Source: Doris montereyensis
Taxonomy: Eukaryota; Mollusca; Gastropoda; Nudibranchia; Dorididae
Direction of reading: 5' to 3'
DNA length: 64,000 nt
Assembly (NCBI GenBank): GCA_037039925.1
Contig: JAXRKP010000330.1
Location: 76,001-140,000 of the forward strand
Part shown: piece after piece, positions 45,785 through 57,486 of the stretch
Layout of the letters: every line of letters begins with the position of its first letter
Position numbering within the stretch: position 1 is the stretch's first letter
Notes under the pieces: model-generated
Database searches by the model: none
What the model was told of the DNA's origin: nothing
Seen by the model: only the letters and a program-made list of their open reading frames with translations
Translations under genes and position numbers: made by a program

Positions 45785-46320
45785 TATATAATAATAAATG
45801 TCTTTATCTTATTTTATCTTATCTTATCTTGTTTGATCTTCGCTGTTCTGCACTGATCTGATCTGATCTTATGTGGTCTCATCTTCTCCTATCTGATCTG
45901 ATTTGGTCTGCTCTTATCTAGTGTGATCTGATATAATATGATTTTATCTTATCTTATTACGTCAGGTCGTATCCTATTTTATTTGATCTCATCTTATCTT
46001 ACTTGATCTTATCATATCTTATCTGTTCTGATTCGATCTGATTCCATTTTATTTTTTCTCATCTGATCTGATATTGTCTGACATTTCATTATCATTTTAT
46101 CAGATCTGATTATATCTGATCCTATCTTGTCTGGTCTGGTTTTATCTATATTATTATTTTATCTGATCTTATTTTTTTCTCATCTTATCTATCTTACGTT
46201 ATCTTATCTGGGGGTTTTTTCTTATCTGATATTATTTGATTTGATTCCATCCTACTTTATCTTATTTGATTGATATTAGGATAAGATCTGATCACATAAA
46301 ATCTTATCTTATTATTATAT
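45785..46320. repeat. Degenerate (ATCTT)n / (ATCTG)n repeat
   Basis: About 530 bp of imperfect TTATC/TGATC pentamers. Confidence 0.9.
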
Positions 46321-46815
46321 CATGGAGGCGCCGTAATATGCATTATGTAGCCTATTGACGAGGAAGAAACGTTAAATTCGGCTCCATGGACTGTCAGCAT
46401 AGCCTTGAAGGAACTCATCATTGCATTTATTTCCCTGTACTATTACTGTTATAGATTGTAATTGTATTAATACGTTTAAATCGTCTCCATGCACCGTGTT
46501 ATATCAGGTGGTGACCTCTAAGTGAATTAAGGGGAAATAACTCGATGAACAGCAAGTAAAAGAAGAAGGGATCGGAAAGGAAGGCGTGCCAGTCACTAAC
46601 AGGAGGGCGCTCCAACTGCAAACCGGTGAGTGACTGATACTACTGATATAGATCTATTATATGATAGGGTTCATTAATCAAATTACATGGGGATGGTCCA
46701 GTCAAGAGCAGCTGGCACAAATACTTCTACTAATAACAACAGCAACAACAACGTCAATGATACCATCTCATCTTGTGATATATTTAATAACGCAAACAAT
46801 AGATATATTATAATC
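46320..46815. other. Unassigned DNA
   Basis: No supported gene. A consensus donor (AACCG|GTGAGT, about 46625) after a GC-richer stretch could end a non-coding + strand first exon, but nothing confirms it. Confidence 0.3.
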
Positions 46816-46824
46816 TAGAAAGGG

Positions 46825-47112
<288 letters not shown>

Positions 47113-47119
47113 CACACAC

Positions 47120-47500
47120 ACCGAGGGGGTGGGGGGAGCGAAATCCTGATGATGATATAACAAAAATATAAAGAAGAAAAAGAAAGGGAAAAAAATACCG
47201 GTACCGTACATTCAAATGGTCATGTTCCACAAACAGATTATACCAATGCCATGGACCAAAAGTTTGGCCTAATTGAACGATGAAAAGGGAGTCACTTTCG
47301 CAGCTCTCGGCTATTGGTCTTTTCTTGACATGTCAATAATTGAGTGCGTCGTCGACTGGGTATCATCAGAATCATCGTCAGACCGTGCATTCATTTGGCA
47401 GAAGTAAGTTTGTGCATCTTGTGGGTCTCAAACAGCCAATGGGTTTGGAGCTTCGTGAATACACGACTTGTAAAGCCACTAAAAGATTAAAACGAGGTGG
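47120..47500. other. Unassigned DNA
   Basis: No supported feature. See rejected item at 47345-47403. Confidence 0.3.
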
Positions 47501-47504
47501 AGAA

Positions 47505-47800
<296 letters not shown>

Positions 47801-47869
47801 GGGAAAGGGAAAGAACCCACCGAGTCAAATAGCGGAATTAAAACAAAAACAAAAAGATAAATAAAGAAA

Positions 47870-48320
47870 TGACTAGATCTATAGGGAAGACGTGGGAAAG
47901 AGAACTCTTCGTACCGTGTCTTCCATCTAGGATTTCAGCATGCAACAACACTAGATAACAAGCAATGAATATTCATATTACAGAGGCCCATTCAGCCTTT
48001 ATACAAAGACGAGGCTCCATTGCCAATAGAGTTTTGGAACTCGTCGACACAGAATCTAGCTGCAAGAGATCGAGAGAGCAAATAAACTCACCACAGACTT
48101 AACGCTTTATGTAGGCTTTCTTTCAGTCTCACGTCAGTGAGTGATGAAACGGTAACATTAAATTCATCTCTCGCATACGACTAGTCTAGCAAGGGAAACT
48201 TATATTTCTCTCCGTTCTGGATCAATGTCGTAGTCGTAATAAAAAATGGAGAGAGAGAGAGAGAGAGGGAGGGGGTTGTTTGAAATTTACCTCGTCTACC
48301 CTTGCGGTGATCTCAGGGTG
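47870..48320. other. Unassigned DNA left of the piggyBac copy
   Basis: No gene seen. A TTAA occurs at 48158-48161, but no piggyBac end adjoins it. Confidence 0.3.
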
Positions 48321-48619
48321 ATTTCCAATGCTTCTGAATGCGCCCACTTGCGCCCGGTGAAAATCTAACTCCATCTTTCCAATGCGCCTGAATGCGCCCG
48401 CGGTGATAAAGAAAGTGCACTATGATTTAGAACTCATTTTACGATGAAAATCACATTCCTGAGCTAACAATAACATGCCAGACTTGGCGGAAGTAGCAGT
48501 TTGATCAAACTGAAAGTTGAAAGTGTGAAAGTAACCGTTTACTGGATAAAACAGAATCGACCTGGTGATTTTTTAAAGAAAAACGAAATTCCAGGACTGT
48601 TCACAATCGAAAATCTCAA

Positions 48620-50602
48620 CAATGGCTTTCGAATTCATGAATTCATTGTGGAATGAAGACATCCAGACAACACAGAGTTGACAAATTAATGCTCATAATG
48701 TTGACTCTGAAGATGAATCAGACATTGATGTGGATTTCAAGAGTGGAAATCCAGATCTAGATCTAACGGGCGATGATCATGACGAGAAAGTACCGTAACT
48801 CAAGTAACTGAGCTTCGTTCATCTGAGTGGTCTGACACTTTGAAAAATGTGAATGTTGAACAATTTGCTGAATCTGTTGGCAGTGTTATTGATTTTGAGA
48901 ACTTTCAGTCATTTAGATATGTTTGATTGTTATTTTCCCCATATTTGTATGAAATGATTGCTGATCAGACCTATTTATATGCACAACAGTGTCAAGATAA
49001 GGCTGCAAACGTTGATAAGCTATGGAAGCCGTGTATAGGATATGACATTCAGAAATACCTATACATAAACATTAAGTTCGGAATACATTCAATGCCAGAT
49101 ATATAAATCTTTACTGGTCTTCTAACAAAAAGTACAGAGTTGAAGCCATTGCTGGTGTAATGGGGAAAATGAAGTACATGAAGCTGAATCAATATCTTCA
49201 TGCTACCGACTCGACACAACAAATTCCACATGGCTGGCACAGAGGGCTACGAGTACGATCCGCTCTTCAAGGTTCGGCCTGTTTTGGATGTAGTGAGGGC
49301 AAAGTGTAAGCAACTCTGTAAGCCCGCCTGTGAGATAAGCATTGATGAGGATATGGTTGGGTTCAACGGGAGATTACGTTGGAAACAATGCATTCCAATG
49401 CAAACCAACCAAATACGGCATAACAATTTGGTGTGCCGCAGAGGCTAAAACTAAAAGCGGCTATTTGCTCAATTTTTTAGTACATGTATACACAGGCAAA
49501 CAAAATGATGTAAGAAATGGATTGGGCCATCACGTTGTGATGAATGTTGGTGTCGATTATTTAAATCAATACCATGTATTCTATTTTGACAATTTCTTCA
49601 CATTAGTGAAACTGGCAGAGGATCTGTTAGAAAACCAAACGTACTCTTGCGGTAAGCCTACAATCCGCAAAAAACAGAATTGGCTGCCCATTTAGAAATG
49701 GAAAAAAACCCAGGAGAGATAAAAATAAAGCAAAGAGGCCACCTGCTTGCAACAACTTGGCACGATAAACGAGAAGTTAACATAACAACATTCTCTCGAC
49801 AAATACCAATCCTACCACAACGACGGTATCCCGCAAATCAAAAAGGCCCTGTCACTAGTGTCACTGTGTCACTGTGTCTCTGTGTCACTGTCAACGTTGT
49901 CAACTGTCAACGTTGACATTCCAACCCCTGTCACTGTGTCACTGTCAACGTTGACATTCACTGTCAACGTTGACATTCCAACCCTGTCACTGTCACTAGT
50001 GTCACTGTGTCACTGTCAACGTTGACATTCCAACCCCTGTCACTGTGTCACTGTCAACGTTGACATTCCAACCCCTGTCACTGTCTAGTGTCACTGTGTC
50101 ACTGTCAACGTTGACATTCCAACCCCCTGTCACTCTGTCACTGTGTTACTGTCAACGTTGACATTCCAACCCTGTCACTGTCTAGTGCCGCGTTGCGTTG
50201 TTCTTACCCCTGTCAAGTGTCACTGTGTCACTGTCAACGTTGACATTCCAACCCCTGTCAACCAAATACAACGAGAACATGGGACTGGGAGGCGTTGATC
50301 TTGCTGACCACTATCGCGCCTATTGCCAAGTACCGGTAGGTAGAGCATCAAGGAAATGGTGGAGATATGTATTTTGGTTTTTAATTCTGACAGTAACAAT
50401 TGCGAAATCTTATATTGCTACAAAATCGGCCATTCGTGACCAGCTACCGAAAAGATCACCTGTTTCTCGACACCTTCTGTTTTGTATGAAGCTTCCGGCT
50501 GATTTGCTTGCGAGAGCAGGAGTAGGCTCCTCCATTCCAGCAACCCCAGCTGAGTCACAATCTCTTGCTACAATCTCTTGCTTCACACACAGTGCCAGCT
50601 GA
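48620..50602 (+). pseudogene. piggyBac transposase (DDE_Tnp_1_7 type), broken
   Basis: The N-terminal acidic part (SEDESDIDVDFKSGNPDLD) and the following region are split by stops. The catalytic core is recognisable: DEDMVGFNGRL (first aspartate region), QCKPTKYGITIW, GYLLNFLVHVYTGKQND, YHVFYFDNFFT (second aspartate), CGKPTIRKKQN, then after an inserted array ENMGLGGVDLADHYRAY (third aspartate in GGVDLAD) and RASRKWWRYVFWFLI. These are the diagnostic piggyBac motifs, in order. The cysteine-rich C-terminal finger of piggyBac transposases was not recognised. Frame breaks before 49340 and at 49694, plus the array, make it non-functional. Confidence 0.85.
49850..50262. repeat. Palindrome-bearing minisatellite inside the piggyBac transposase
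   Basis: About ten units of roughly 38-60 bp, each with CCTGTCACTGTGTCACTG and the 14-bp perfect palindrome TGTCAACGTTGACA, then TTCCAACC. The array separates the second- and third-aspartate regions of the transposase and ends just before the ENMGLGGVD codons. Confidence 0.93.
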
Positions 50603-51189
50603 CAAACATAATAAAAGTGTGAGACTGCTCGGGCGCAACAACAAAAAAGATACTACCAGTGCGCCGCTGATAAAAAAAAACCCCCTCGAAAAACAGAACC
50701 ACAGAAACTATTTGGTTGCACTACATGCAACATTCATTTACGTGAAAGAGCTTGCTTTGTGAAATTTCACAAATTATTTTTAATTTTTCAATAATTTGCA
50801 ATAAATATCAAAAAAATTGAAGACTGAGTACTGGGGTATTTTTTCAATATTATGGTAACTTCTTTTTTTCTTTTGGCACCAGTACTATTGGTATCATGTA
50901 TGCATGTTATATCTATATCACATGAAAGACGAATCATTTCTTGATCTGAAAATAATTTTTATAATAATATATCATCATTGGTTTGGGAAAAAAATAATTC
51001 TTTTGTAATCAGAATAATCATTGGTAGTTTGTTCATTAGAACTTATCTCCCTTGGCTTGGAAGTTGGAGATTAATTGACCCAGATTTGCATTAGAAGCAT
51101 TGGGTTTTAATTAAGAGGAAAGACAAGGGGAAAAGGAAGGAAAGGACAGAAGTGGGACCTACCAGTATCCCCCACCAACCGCCCGCAGA

Positions 51190-51216
51190 GAGAGGGGATA
51201 CAGAGAGATAGAGGGG

Positions 51217-51260
<44 letters not shown>

Positions 51261-51267
51261 AGAGAAC

Positions 51268-51344
<77 letters not shown>

Positions 51345-51523
51345 TGTGTGTGAGTGACTGTGGAGAGAGAGAGAGAGAGAGAGCGACAGACAAAGAAAGA
51401 GAGAGATGAGAGAGAGAGGAGAGGAAAGAGAGAACGTGGGTGTGAGACAAAGACAGAGAGAGACAGAGAGACAGTCACAGACAGAGAGAGAGAGAGAGAA
51501 GAGATAGAGAGAGAGAGAAAGAG

Positions 51524-51567
<44 letters not shown>

Positions 51568-51574
51568 CAGAGAA

Positions 51575-51629
<55 letters not shown>

Positions 51630-51698
51630 GTCACACAGAGAGAGAAAGACAGAAGAGAGAGACAGAGACAGAGAAAACACTCACTGAGTGACTCAGTG

Positions 51699-51780
<82 letters not shown>

Positions 51781-51809
51781 GTGTGTGTGTGTGTGTGAGA
51801 GAGAGAGAC

Positions 51810-51872
<63 letters not shown>

Positions 51873-51875
51873 GGG
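51190..51875. repeat. (GA)n / (GT)n / (CAGA)n compound microsatellite
   Basis: About 680 bp of purine-rich simple sequence with four GT islands. The 300-codon - strand frame across it is an artefact. Confidence 0.97.
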
Positions 51876-51879
51876 CGGG

Positions 51880-52285
51880 GCAGACAGACAGACGGAGACG
51901 GAGGACGGGAGAGAAAATCAATCAGACAGACATACAGACAGACGGACGGATGGAGAAGGGACAGTGTAAAGGTCTGAAGATGGAAAGGAGAACGTAGAAA
52001 ATTGGACAAGAGAGGAAAGTATAGTCTGTTCCCGTTAGCGTTCTTAACACGAACGTTTTACAGCGTTCCTCCCCATCCCCCACCCCAACCCCCAAACAAG
52101 TCAAACGCAAATGCCACTATCATTCAATAAAAACCATATTATTTAGATTATGGTAGCAGTGTCTGGCATTCACATTCTCAGACGTTTTCATACGCAAACC
52201 ATAGACATTCTAAAAACATTTTTTTATCTAGGATAATCCGTCGGTCCTGGTGAACTGACGTAACCCTTGGTCGTGCAGATCTTTG
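51880..52285. other. Unassigned DNA
   Basis: No feature supported. Confidence 0.3.
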
Positions 52286-52289
52286 ACAG

Positions 52290-52630
52290 TTTTTTATTTT
52301 ATTTTATTTTATTTTATTTGCCCACATCCACAAATAAAGGTGATGTCGGGGCTTTTGGCAAGCTTTTTAATTTTAACCGGACTGCCCTGTAAATATCCAA
52401 CAGATGTTTAACGTGCACAGAGTAGTGCGATCTGCACACGGGACCTCCTTTTTTATCATCAGACTCTGATGGGACTAGATGTCGATCCACCTGCCTGTAT
52501 CAGGGAGGGGAGGGGGTAGATTTTGCTCGAAAAACTCGAGAAAATCTTTCAACCGTTGGTGAGGATCAAACCCACTACATTTTGGTTGAGAGTCCGACAC
52601 CTTGCCTCTGGACTACCGAGTCCCCCCCTA
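52290..52630 (-). mobile_element. SINE-A copy (reverse), near full length
   Basis: On + it reads from a (TTTTA)n tail through TTTGCCCACATCCACAAATA, AACGTGCACAGAGTAGTGCG, GGGACCTCCTTTTTTATCAT and GATGTCGATCCACCTGCCTG to the head complement (GACACCTTGCCTCTGGACTA then CCGAGTCCCC). Confidence 0.85.
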
Positions 52631-52639
52631 CCCATCTCT

Positions 52640-52990
52640 AGACAACGAAATAAACAAACGAATCGGTATGACCACAACAACCCTTGGACGACTGGCCATT
52701 CAATTCTGGGGAGAACCCCAAGATGACCACCCCGACCAAGATAGCAGTATACAATGTCTGTGTTAAGTCAAAGACCTCACACATGGGATGGATGAAGATA
52801 TGATGATGAAATGAACAAGATTAGTCTTTGGGTTGATATTTGTCTTGCATTTGCATATTATCATCATCCTGTAGTGCTTTTAAAGCCCCATTGAATTGCC
52901 CTTTTTGTTAAATTTGTAATCATTCTTTTTTGTTGTTGTTGTTCTTGTTGTTGTAGTTGTTTCAAGTTTTGAATCGTTAATAATCTATTT
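52640..52990. other. Unassigned DNA
   Basis: No supported feature. Confidence 0.3.
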
Positions 52991-53224
52991 AAGGGCCAAG
53001 TTCATAAAAAATGTGCCAAGTGTTGTGCACTCAACCCTGACAATGGATGCAGCCTTCACGCGGACATTGAATTGGTGTGGTAATAAAGCAGAGATGTGAC
53101 TCGGGATGCCACTGATGTCCCAGACATGATTGAAACAACTTTTATCCCAGAGCACAATCAAATCTATTTCATCCAGTACTGGTAAGCTGTCGGGCGTGGA
53201 GTAGTAATGAAGTCCTTAATAGTC

Positions 53225-54135
53225 CAAGAGAAGCGCCGCCAGCATCTCAGTCGGTAGAGGCACCGCCAGTATCTCAGTCGGTAGAGAGGCACCGCTAGTA
53301 TCTCAGTCGGTAGAGAGGCGCCGCCAGTATCTCAGTCGGTAAAGAGGCACTGCTAGTATCTCAGTCGGTAGAGAGGCACCGCCAGTATCTCACTCGGTAG
53401 ATAGGCGCCGCCAGTATCTCAGTCGGTAGAGAGGCGTCGGTAGAGAGGCGCCGCCAGTATCTCACTCGGTAGAGAGGCACCGCCAGTATCTCACTCGGTA
53501 GAGGCGGCGCTGCCAGTATCTCACTCGGTAGATAGGCGCCGCCAGTATCTCAGTCGGTAGAGAGGCGTCGGTAGAGAGGCGCCGCCAGTATCTCAGTCGA
53601 TAGAGAGGCGCCGCCCAGTATCCCAGTCTCAGTTGGTAGAGAGGCGCCGCCAGATATCTCACTCGGTAGAGGCGCTGCCAGTATCTCACTCGGTAGAGAG
53701 GCGCCGCCAATATCTCAGCCGATAGAGAGGCGCCACCCAGTATCTCAGTCTCACTCGGTAGAGAGGCGCTGCCAGTATCTCACTCGGTAGAGAGGCACCG
53801 CCAGTATCTCACTCGGTAGAGGCGCTGCCAGTATCTCACTCGATAGAGAGGCGCCGCCAGTATCTCAGTCGGTAGAGAGGCGTCGGTAGAGAGGCGCCGC
53901 CAGTATCTCAGTCGATAGAGAGGCGCCGCCCAGTATCTCAGTCTCACTCGGTAGAGAGGCGCCGCCAGTATCTCAGTCGGTAGAGAGCGCCGCCAGTATC
54001 TCACTCGGTAGAGAGGAGCGCCCAGTATCTCAGTCTCAGAGAGGCGCCGCCAGTATCTCACTCGGTAGAGAGGCGCCGCCAGTTTTCTCAGTCGGTAGAG
54101 AGGCGCCGCCAGTATCTCACTCGGTAGAGTGTCTG
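53225..54135 (+). repeat. 29-bp minisatellite made of a tRNA-like A-box segment, about 31 copies
   Basis: The unit (GTATCTCAGTCGGTAGAGAG, then GCGCCGCCA) contains TATCTCAGTCGGTAGAG, which has the form of a tRNA D-arm/A box (TRGCTCAGTNGGTAGAG). The last unit runs into GTGTCTGACTACCACCACGC and then GGCCCGAGTCC, resembling an anticodon-arm region and a B box. The array is therefore an amplified head of a tRNA-derived SINE (family C). Confidence 0.85.
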
Positions 54136-54163
54136 ACTACCACCACGCAAGAGGCCCGAGTCC
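54113..54163 (+). mobile_element. tRNA-like region of SINE family C
   Basis: An A-box-like TATCTCACTCGGTAGAG and a B-box-like GGCCCGAGTCC lie about 40 bp apart, as in tRNA genes. It joins the 29-bp array on its left and a 38-bp array on its right. It does not fold as an intact tRNA by eye. Confidence 0.6.
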
Positions 54164-54405
54164 AACAGCGGGCATATTCTTCTGGCCCTCCTGCCGACTC
54201 CAACAGCGGGCATATTCTTCTGGCCCTCCTGCTGACTCCAACAGCGGGTATATTCTTCTGGCCCTCCTGCCGACTCCAGCAGCGGGCATATTCCTCTGGC
54301 CCTCCTCCCGACTCCAGCAGCGGGCATATTCTTCTGGCCCTCCTCCCGACTCCAACAGCGGGCATATTCTTCTGGTCCTCCTGCCGGAATCCAGCAGCGG
54401 AATGG
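54157..54405. repeat. 38-bp minisatellite, about six copies
   Basis: The unit (CCGACTCCAACAGCGGGCAT, then ATTCTTCTGGCCCTCCTG) starts within the B-box-like segment of the family C SINE, so it amplifies the next part of the same element. Confidence 0.9.
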
Positions 54406-54409
54406 GTAG

Positions 54410-54470
54410 CTAGAGCTAGAGTTAGAGAGAGCTAGAGCTCTAGTTAGAGCTAGAGCGAGAGCTAGAGCTA
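54410..54470. repeat. (AGAGCT)n patch
   Basis: About ten imperfect copies of GCTAGA/AGAGCT. Confidence 0.85.
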
Positions 54471-54559
54471 GGTCTTTTCAGACTCATTGAAAGTAAAGGC
54501 AACAGTGGAAAGCAATGGCAAAACACCACTATATATATATATATATGCCATAGTATGCC

Positions 54560-54825
54560 ACGAGAAATCAGGACTGGACTCTTGATTCCCTTATGTTCAA
54601 CTCTGGGTATGGAGCTTACAGTCCAAACCCTATTGATGGCATGTCCGCTGTTGTGTTCCCTGTGAACAACTCTTAACACACACTTCTCCCCTCTAGTGCT
54701 AATGACTACCAGTATCAGCCGAGGAGTAAAAAAATCTACGTTAAACTAGCGTCATGTCTGGGAGGCGATGTATTAACGCCTTTCCGGCTTTGCGATATAT
54801 AAACCGGGATAAGGTCCGGCTCTAC
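54560..54825 (+). mobile_element. SINE-B copy, head lost
   Basis: Body and tail are recognisable: ACTCTTAACACACACTTCTC, ACTAGCGTCATGTCTGGGAG, CGATATATAAACCGGGATAA and GGTCCGGCTCTA. The tRNA-like head is too degraded to identify. Confidence 0.65.
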
Positions 54826-54829
54826 GGGT

Positions 54830-55360
54830 CAAAAGAATCTTGGAAGTCAGCTCAGCTTTTGTTAGTTTGCTAGCAATACGTCTCGACAATACGTCCTCTG
54901 CGATCCAAACATACTTCAAATACCTTCTTTCTTCTCTCTCCAAGTCCAAGTATCCTGGCCCAGAATTATGTATTCCAATCAATCATGTGAACAGGCACTT
55001 GTTATTAAACTTTAAAAAGGAAAAAGAAACAGAAAAAGAAGCAAAAATCCCCCCCCCCCCCCTGCCCTCCTACACACACATAAATTAGACATACGGTTGA
55101 TATAAAGTGAACAAACAAACAAAACAAAAAACCAAACAAAATTAAATAGCAAACCAGCTGATTAAAAATCTTAAATGGGTTAGAAAGAAAGAACTAAGTC
55201 CCAACTACGGGAAAAGACGAAACAAAACAAAAAAATTACAACAAGAAAGACAGACATAATATTAATAAGAATTCATGTCACAATTCTTTCTTTCTTCATC
55301 AGTTTTCTTTCTTTATCAGTTCCCATTCTTTATATCTTCCGCCTCGTGTATGTACATACA
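54830..55360. other. Unassigned DNA
   Basis: No gene recognised; a C run at 55051-55061. Confidence 0.3.
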
Positions 55361-55364
55361 TGTA

Positions 55365-55455
55365 TTCACTTCACCACCCCGGTGTATGGATTCACTTCAC
55401 CGCCCTGGTGTATGGATTCACTTCACCGCCCTGGTGTATGGATTCACTTCACACA
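55365..55455. repeat. 26-bp minisatellite, about four copies
   Basis: Units of GGTGTATGGATTCACTTCAC plus CGCCCT. Confidence 0.92.
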
Positions 55456-55459
55456 ATCA

Positions 55460-57390
55460 TTCTAATTTGGTGAGAAATGTGCATTCCATACGGTGCGTGG
55501 GATAAACGGCTGTATTACCGATAATAGGTGGCAAAAAGGCGTCATATCATTAGCATAATAATAATAATATCATTGTCAATGAAAACTAGATCAACACGCA
55601 ATTCACTAAGTACCAGTTAAGTTGGCACGTGCGAAACTACCGTAGATAAATGTACCAATCACCATACCACAGAGTTCGTCCTCCTCCCTCTGTTCAGGGT
55701 TCTCCCCCTCCCCTTCCGACGACCCCCTCTCCCTCCGACCCCCTTACCCATCATCCTCTCCCCACTTCCGTTTTATTTCTTTTAGTATACCGGTAGCTTT
55801 GTGTTGCCCTTTAAAACGGAACTGTGTGCATCTGTATTTGCATCCTGCACGTCATAGAACCCCTGCTGCTAGGCTTTGGTATGACGGGTGACAGACAAGA
55901 GCGATTTAGTCGCAATGATCCGCTAGCGCACCCTTGAAACCCTCTAGTCTAGTAGTAGTAGTTTGCTTGATGAGACAGCCTTGTCGGCAAGGTGGTTTTT
56001 ATCTCCGCAACAAGACTGAATACAGTGGAAATTGGTTATAACAGGATCGGGGGGGTGGCTTTCATTAAGTTATGAGACAAGTGATAGTTTACTCATATCT
56101 GTTGTTGCTTTTTGTTTTTTCAAATTCTTTTTTTTCTGGAGGATGTCTTTTTTGTGTGTCTGTTGTTGTTGGTACCGTTGTGGGGGGGGGGTGGGGGTTA
56201 CAGTCCTGACATAACCGATTTCTGGCTTAAACGACGGTTTGCAATGGAAATGCTGTTGTTATTCATGTATTGCATTAGCGCTCTCCGTGCATGATAGATT
56301 TAGCCGATGACTTGTTTTTCATACAATAATTATTAGCCAATGGTAGGCCAGCCATTGTAATTGTACTGTCCCCGTAACAAAGTCAAAAAGAAGAGGAAAA
56401 AAACCCACCGCTAATAAATATCAAACAATATTAAATACAGCACTTATCTCCCCGACGCCATTCCGCAGTCACAACGGCAGGCTTTACACACTTGCTTTAT
56501 TCTCTACCCTTTGAGTTTGGCACATTTCAATTCATCTCCCCAAGCCTGACAGAGTAACGTGAACGTGACAAACGCATGCTTCGTGTCACGTGCAGAAGAG
56601 TTTCCAAACCGAGGCTGGCTGTAATAAGCGATGAAGCCCACAACAGATTATAGCGGAAGGGGGGGGGTTGTTTCTTTTTTTTAATTTGGGAGGAGGGGGT
56701 ATTTTTGGGGTTACTTTGAGTCCGGGCGAGGAGGAGGGGAGGGGAGGGGGGGGGAGGGTGGCTTTTTTCCCCCAAATCCACAGCATTTATTCGATGATTT
56801 CCTGAACGTTTCACACGTGCGACAGCTCTATATTTTAGTAGAGCTGCCGCCTCGCTGCCGCCTCGTTCCCGCGCAACCCCTGCAATTACGCGACCGGAAA
56901 TGACGAAGTGAACGGGAAAACGGGGTGATGGCACAACAAGGGCACGGCTAGTATTGTATCACGTGATCAACGCTAATCTCGTGGCGTGGCCTCCCATGAT
57001 GCTAGTCTTGGGAAATAAATAATTATCGGTGTTGGTGTGTGTGGGGGGGGGGGGGTGGCTTTCATTTAAGAGACTGCTTTCGATAAGTGATAGTTAACTC
57101 GCATCTGTTGTTGCTTTTTGCTTTCTTTTGTTTTGCTTTGTTTTTTCAAATCTTTTTTTTCCAGGGGGGGGGTCTTTTTTGTGTCTTTTTTGTGTGTCTT
57201 TGTTGTTGTTGTTGTTGTTGGTATCATTGTCACTGCAAATGTCGAAACACGGTGGGTCAGAGGTGAGGTGTCTGCCTGGTGCCACGATTGTTGGAAACTT
57301 TACCTAGTTCCTCATTGGACAGACATGTGCGGTTTCATATGCGGATAACTCGGTGCAAGATAACGATCATATTGGCTGTAAGTTAACAGC
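55460..57390. other. Unassigned DNA with G runs and a dispersed 160-bp repeat
   Basis: The segments 56045-56205 and 57050-57225 are diverged copies (sharing GGGTGGCTTTCATT, AAGTGATAGTT, ATCTGTTGTTGCTTTTTG and TTTTTTGTGTGTCT). Both start beside G runs; the first follows ATACAGTGGAAATTGGTTAT, pogo-like in appearance. No coding evidence. Confidence 0.5.
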
Positions 57391-57399
57391 GCAGTGCCA

Positions 57400-57478
57400 G
57401 CAAAATTAAAAATCCTACCAAAAGATCCTAATCGAGATCGCCTAAGGCGTGGATGAATTGTGGGTCAAATCCACTCAT
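57400..57478 (+). mobile_element. SINE-A 3' scrap
   Basis: TTAAAAATCCTACCAAAA, TCGAGATCGCC and GGCGTGGATG match the end of family A. Confidence 0.4.
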
Positions 57479-57486
57479 ATCACAAT

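Larger units (their letters stand above)
48325..51106 (+). mobile_element. Decayed piggyBac element
   Basis: The right side ends GCATTAGAAGCATTGGG (51088-51104) just before TTAA (51107-51110, repeated at 51111), the target site of piggyBac transposons. The reverse complement of this end matches two direct repeats near the left end (CCAATGCTTCTGAATGCGCC at 48325; CCAATGCGCCTGAATGCGCC at 48379), probably subterminal transposase-binding repeats. The left terminus is not defined. The element contains one broken transposase gene and an internal minisatellite. Confidence 0.7.

Noticed and set aside
47345..47403. Possible + strand exon (CVVDWVSSESSSDRAFIWQ) ending in GTAAGT
   Set aside because: The donor is good, but the upstream acceptor lacks a convincing pyrimidine tract and no neighbouring exon fits.
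51107..52009. 300-codon - strand frame rich in serine and leucine
   Set aside because: (GA)n/(GT)n microsatellite read on the other strand.
54113..54163. Functional tRNA gene
   Set aside because: A- and B-box-like parts are present, but no acceptor-stem pairing was found and the sequence continues into SINE and satellite DNA.
56527..56934. 135-codon - strand frame near a GC-richer region
   Set aside because: Low-complexity proline/serine content from G runs on the other strand; no domain or splice support.
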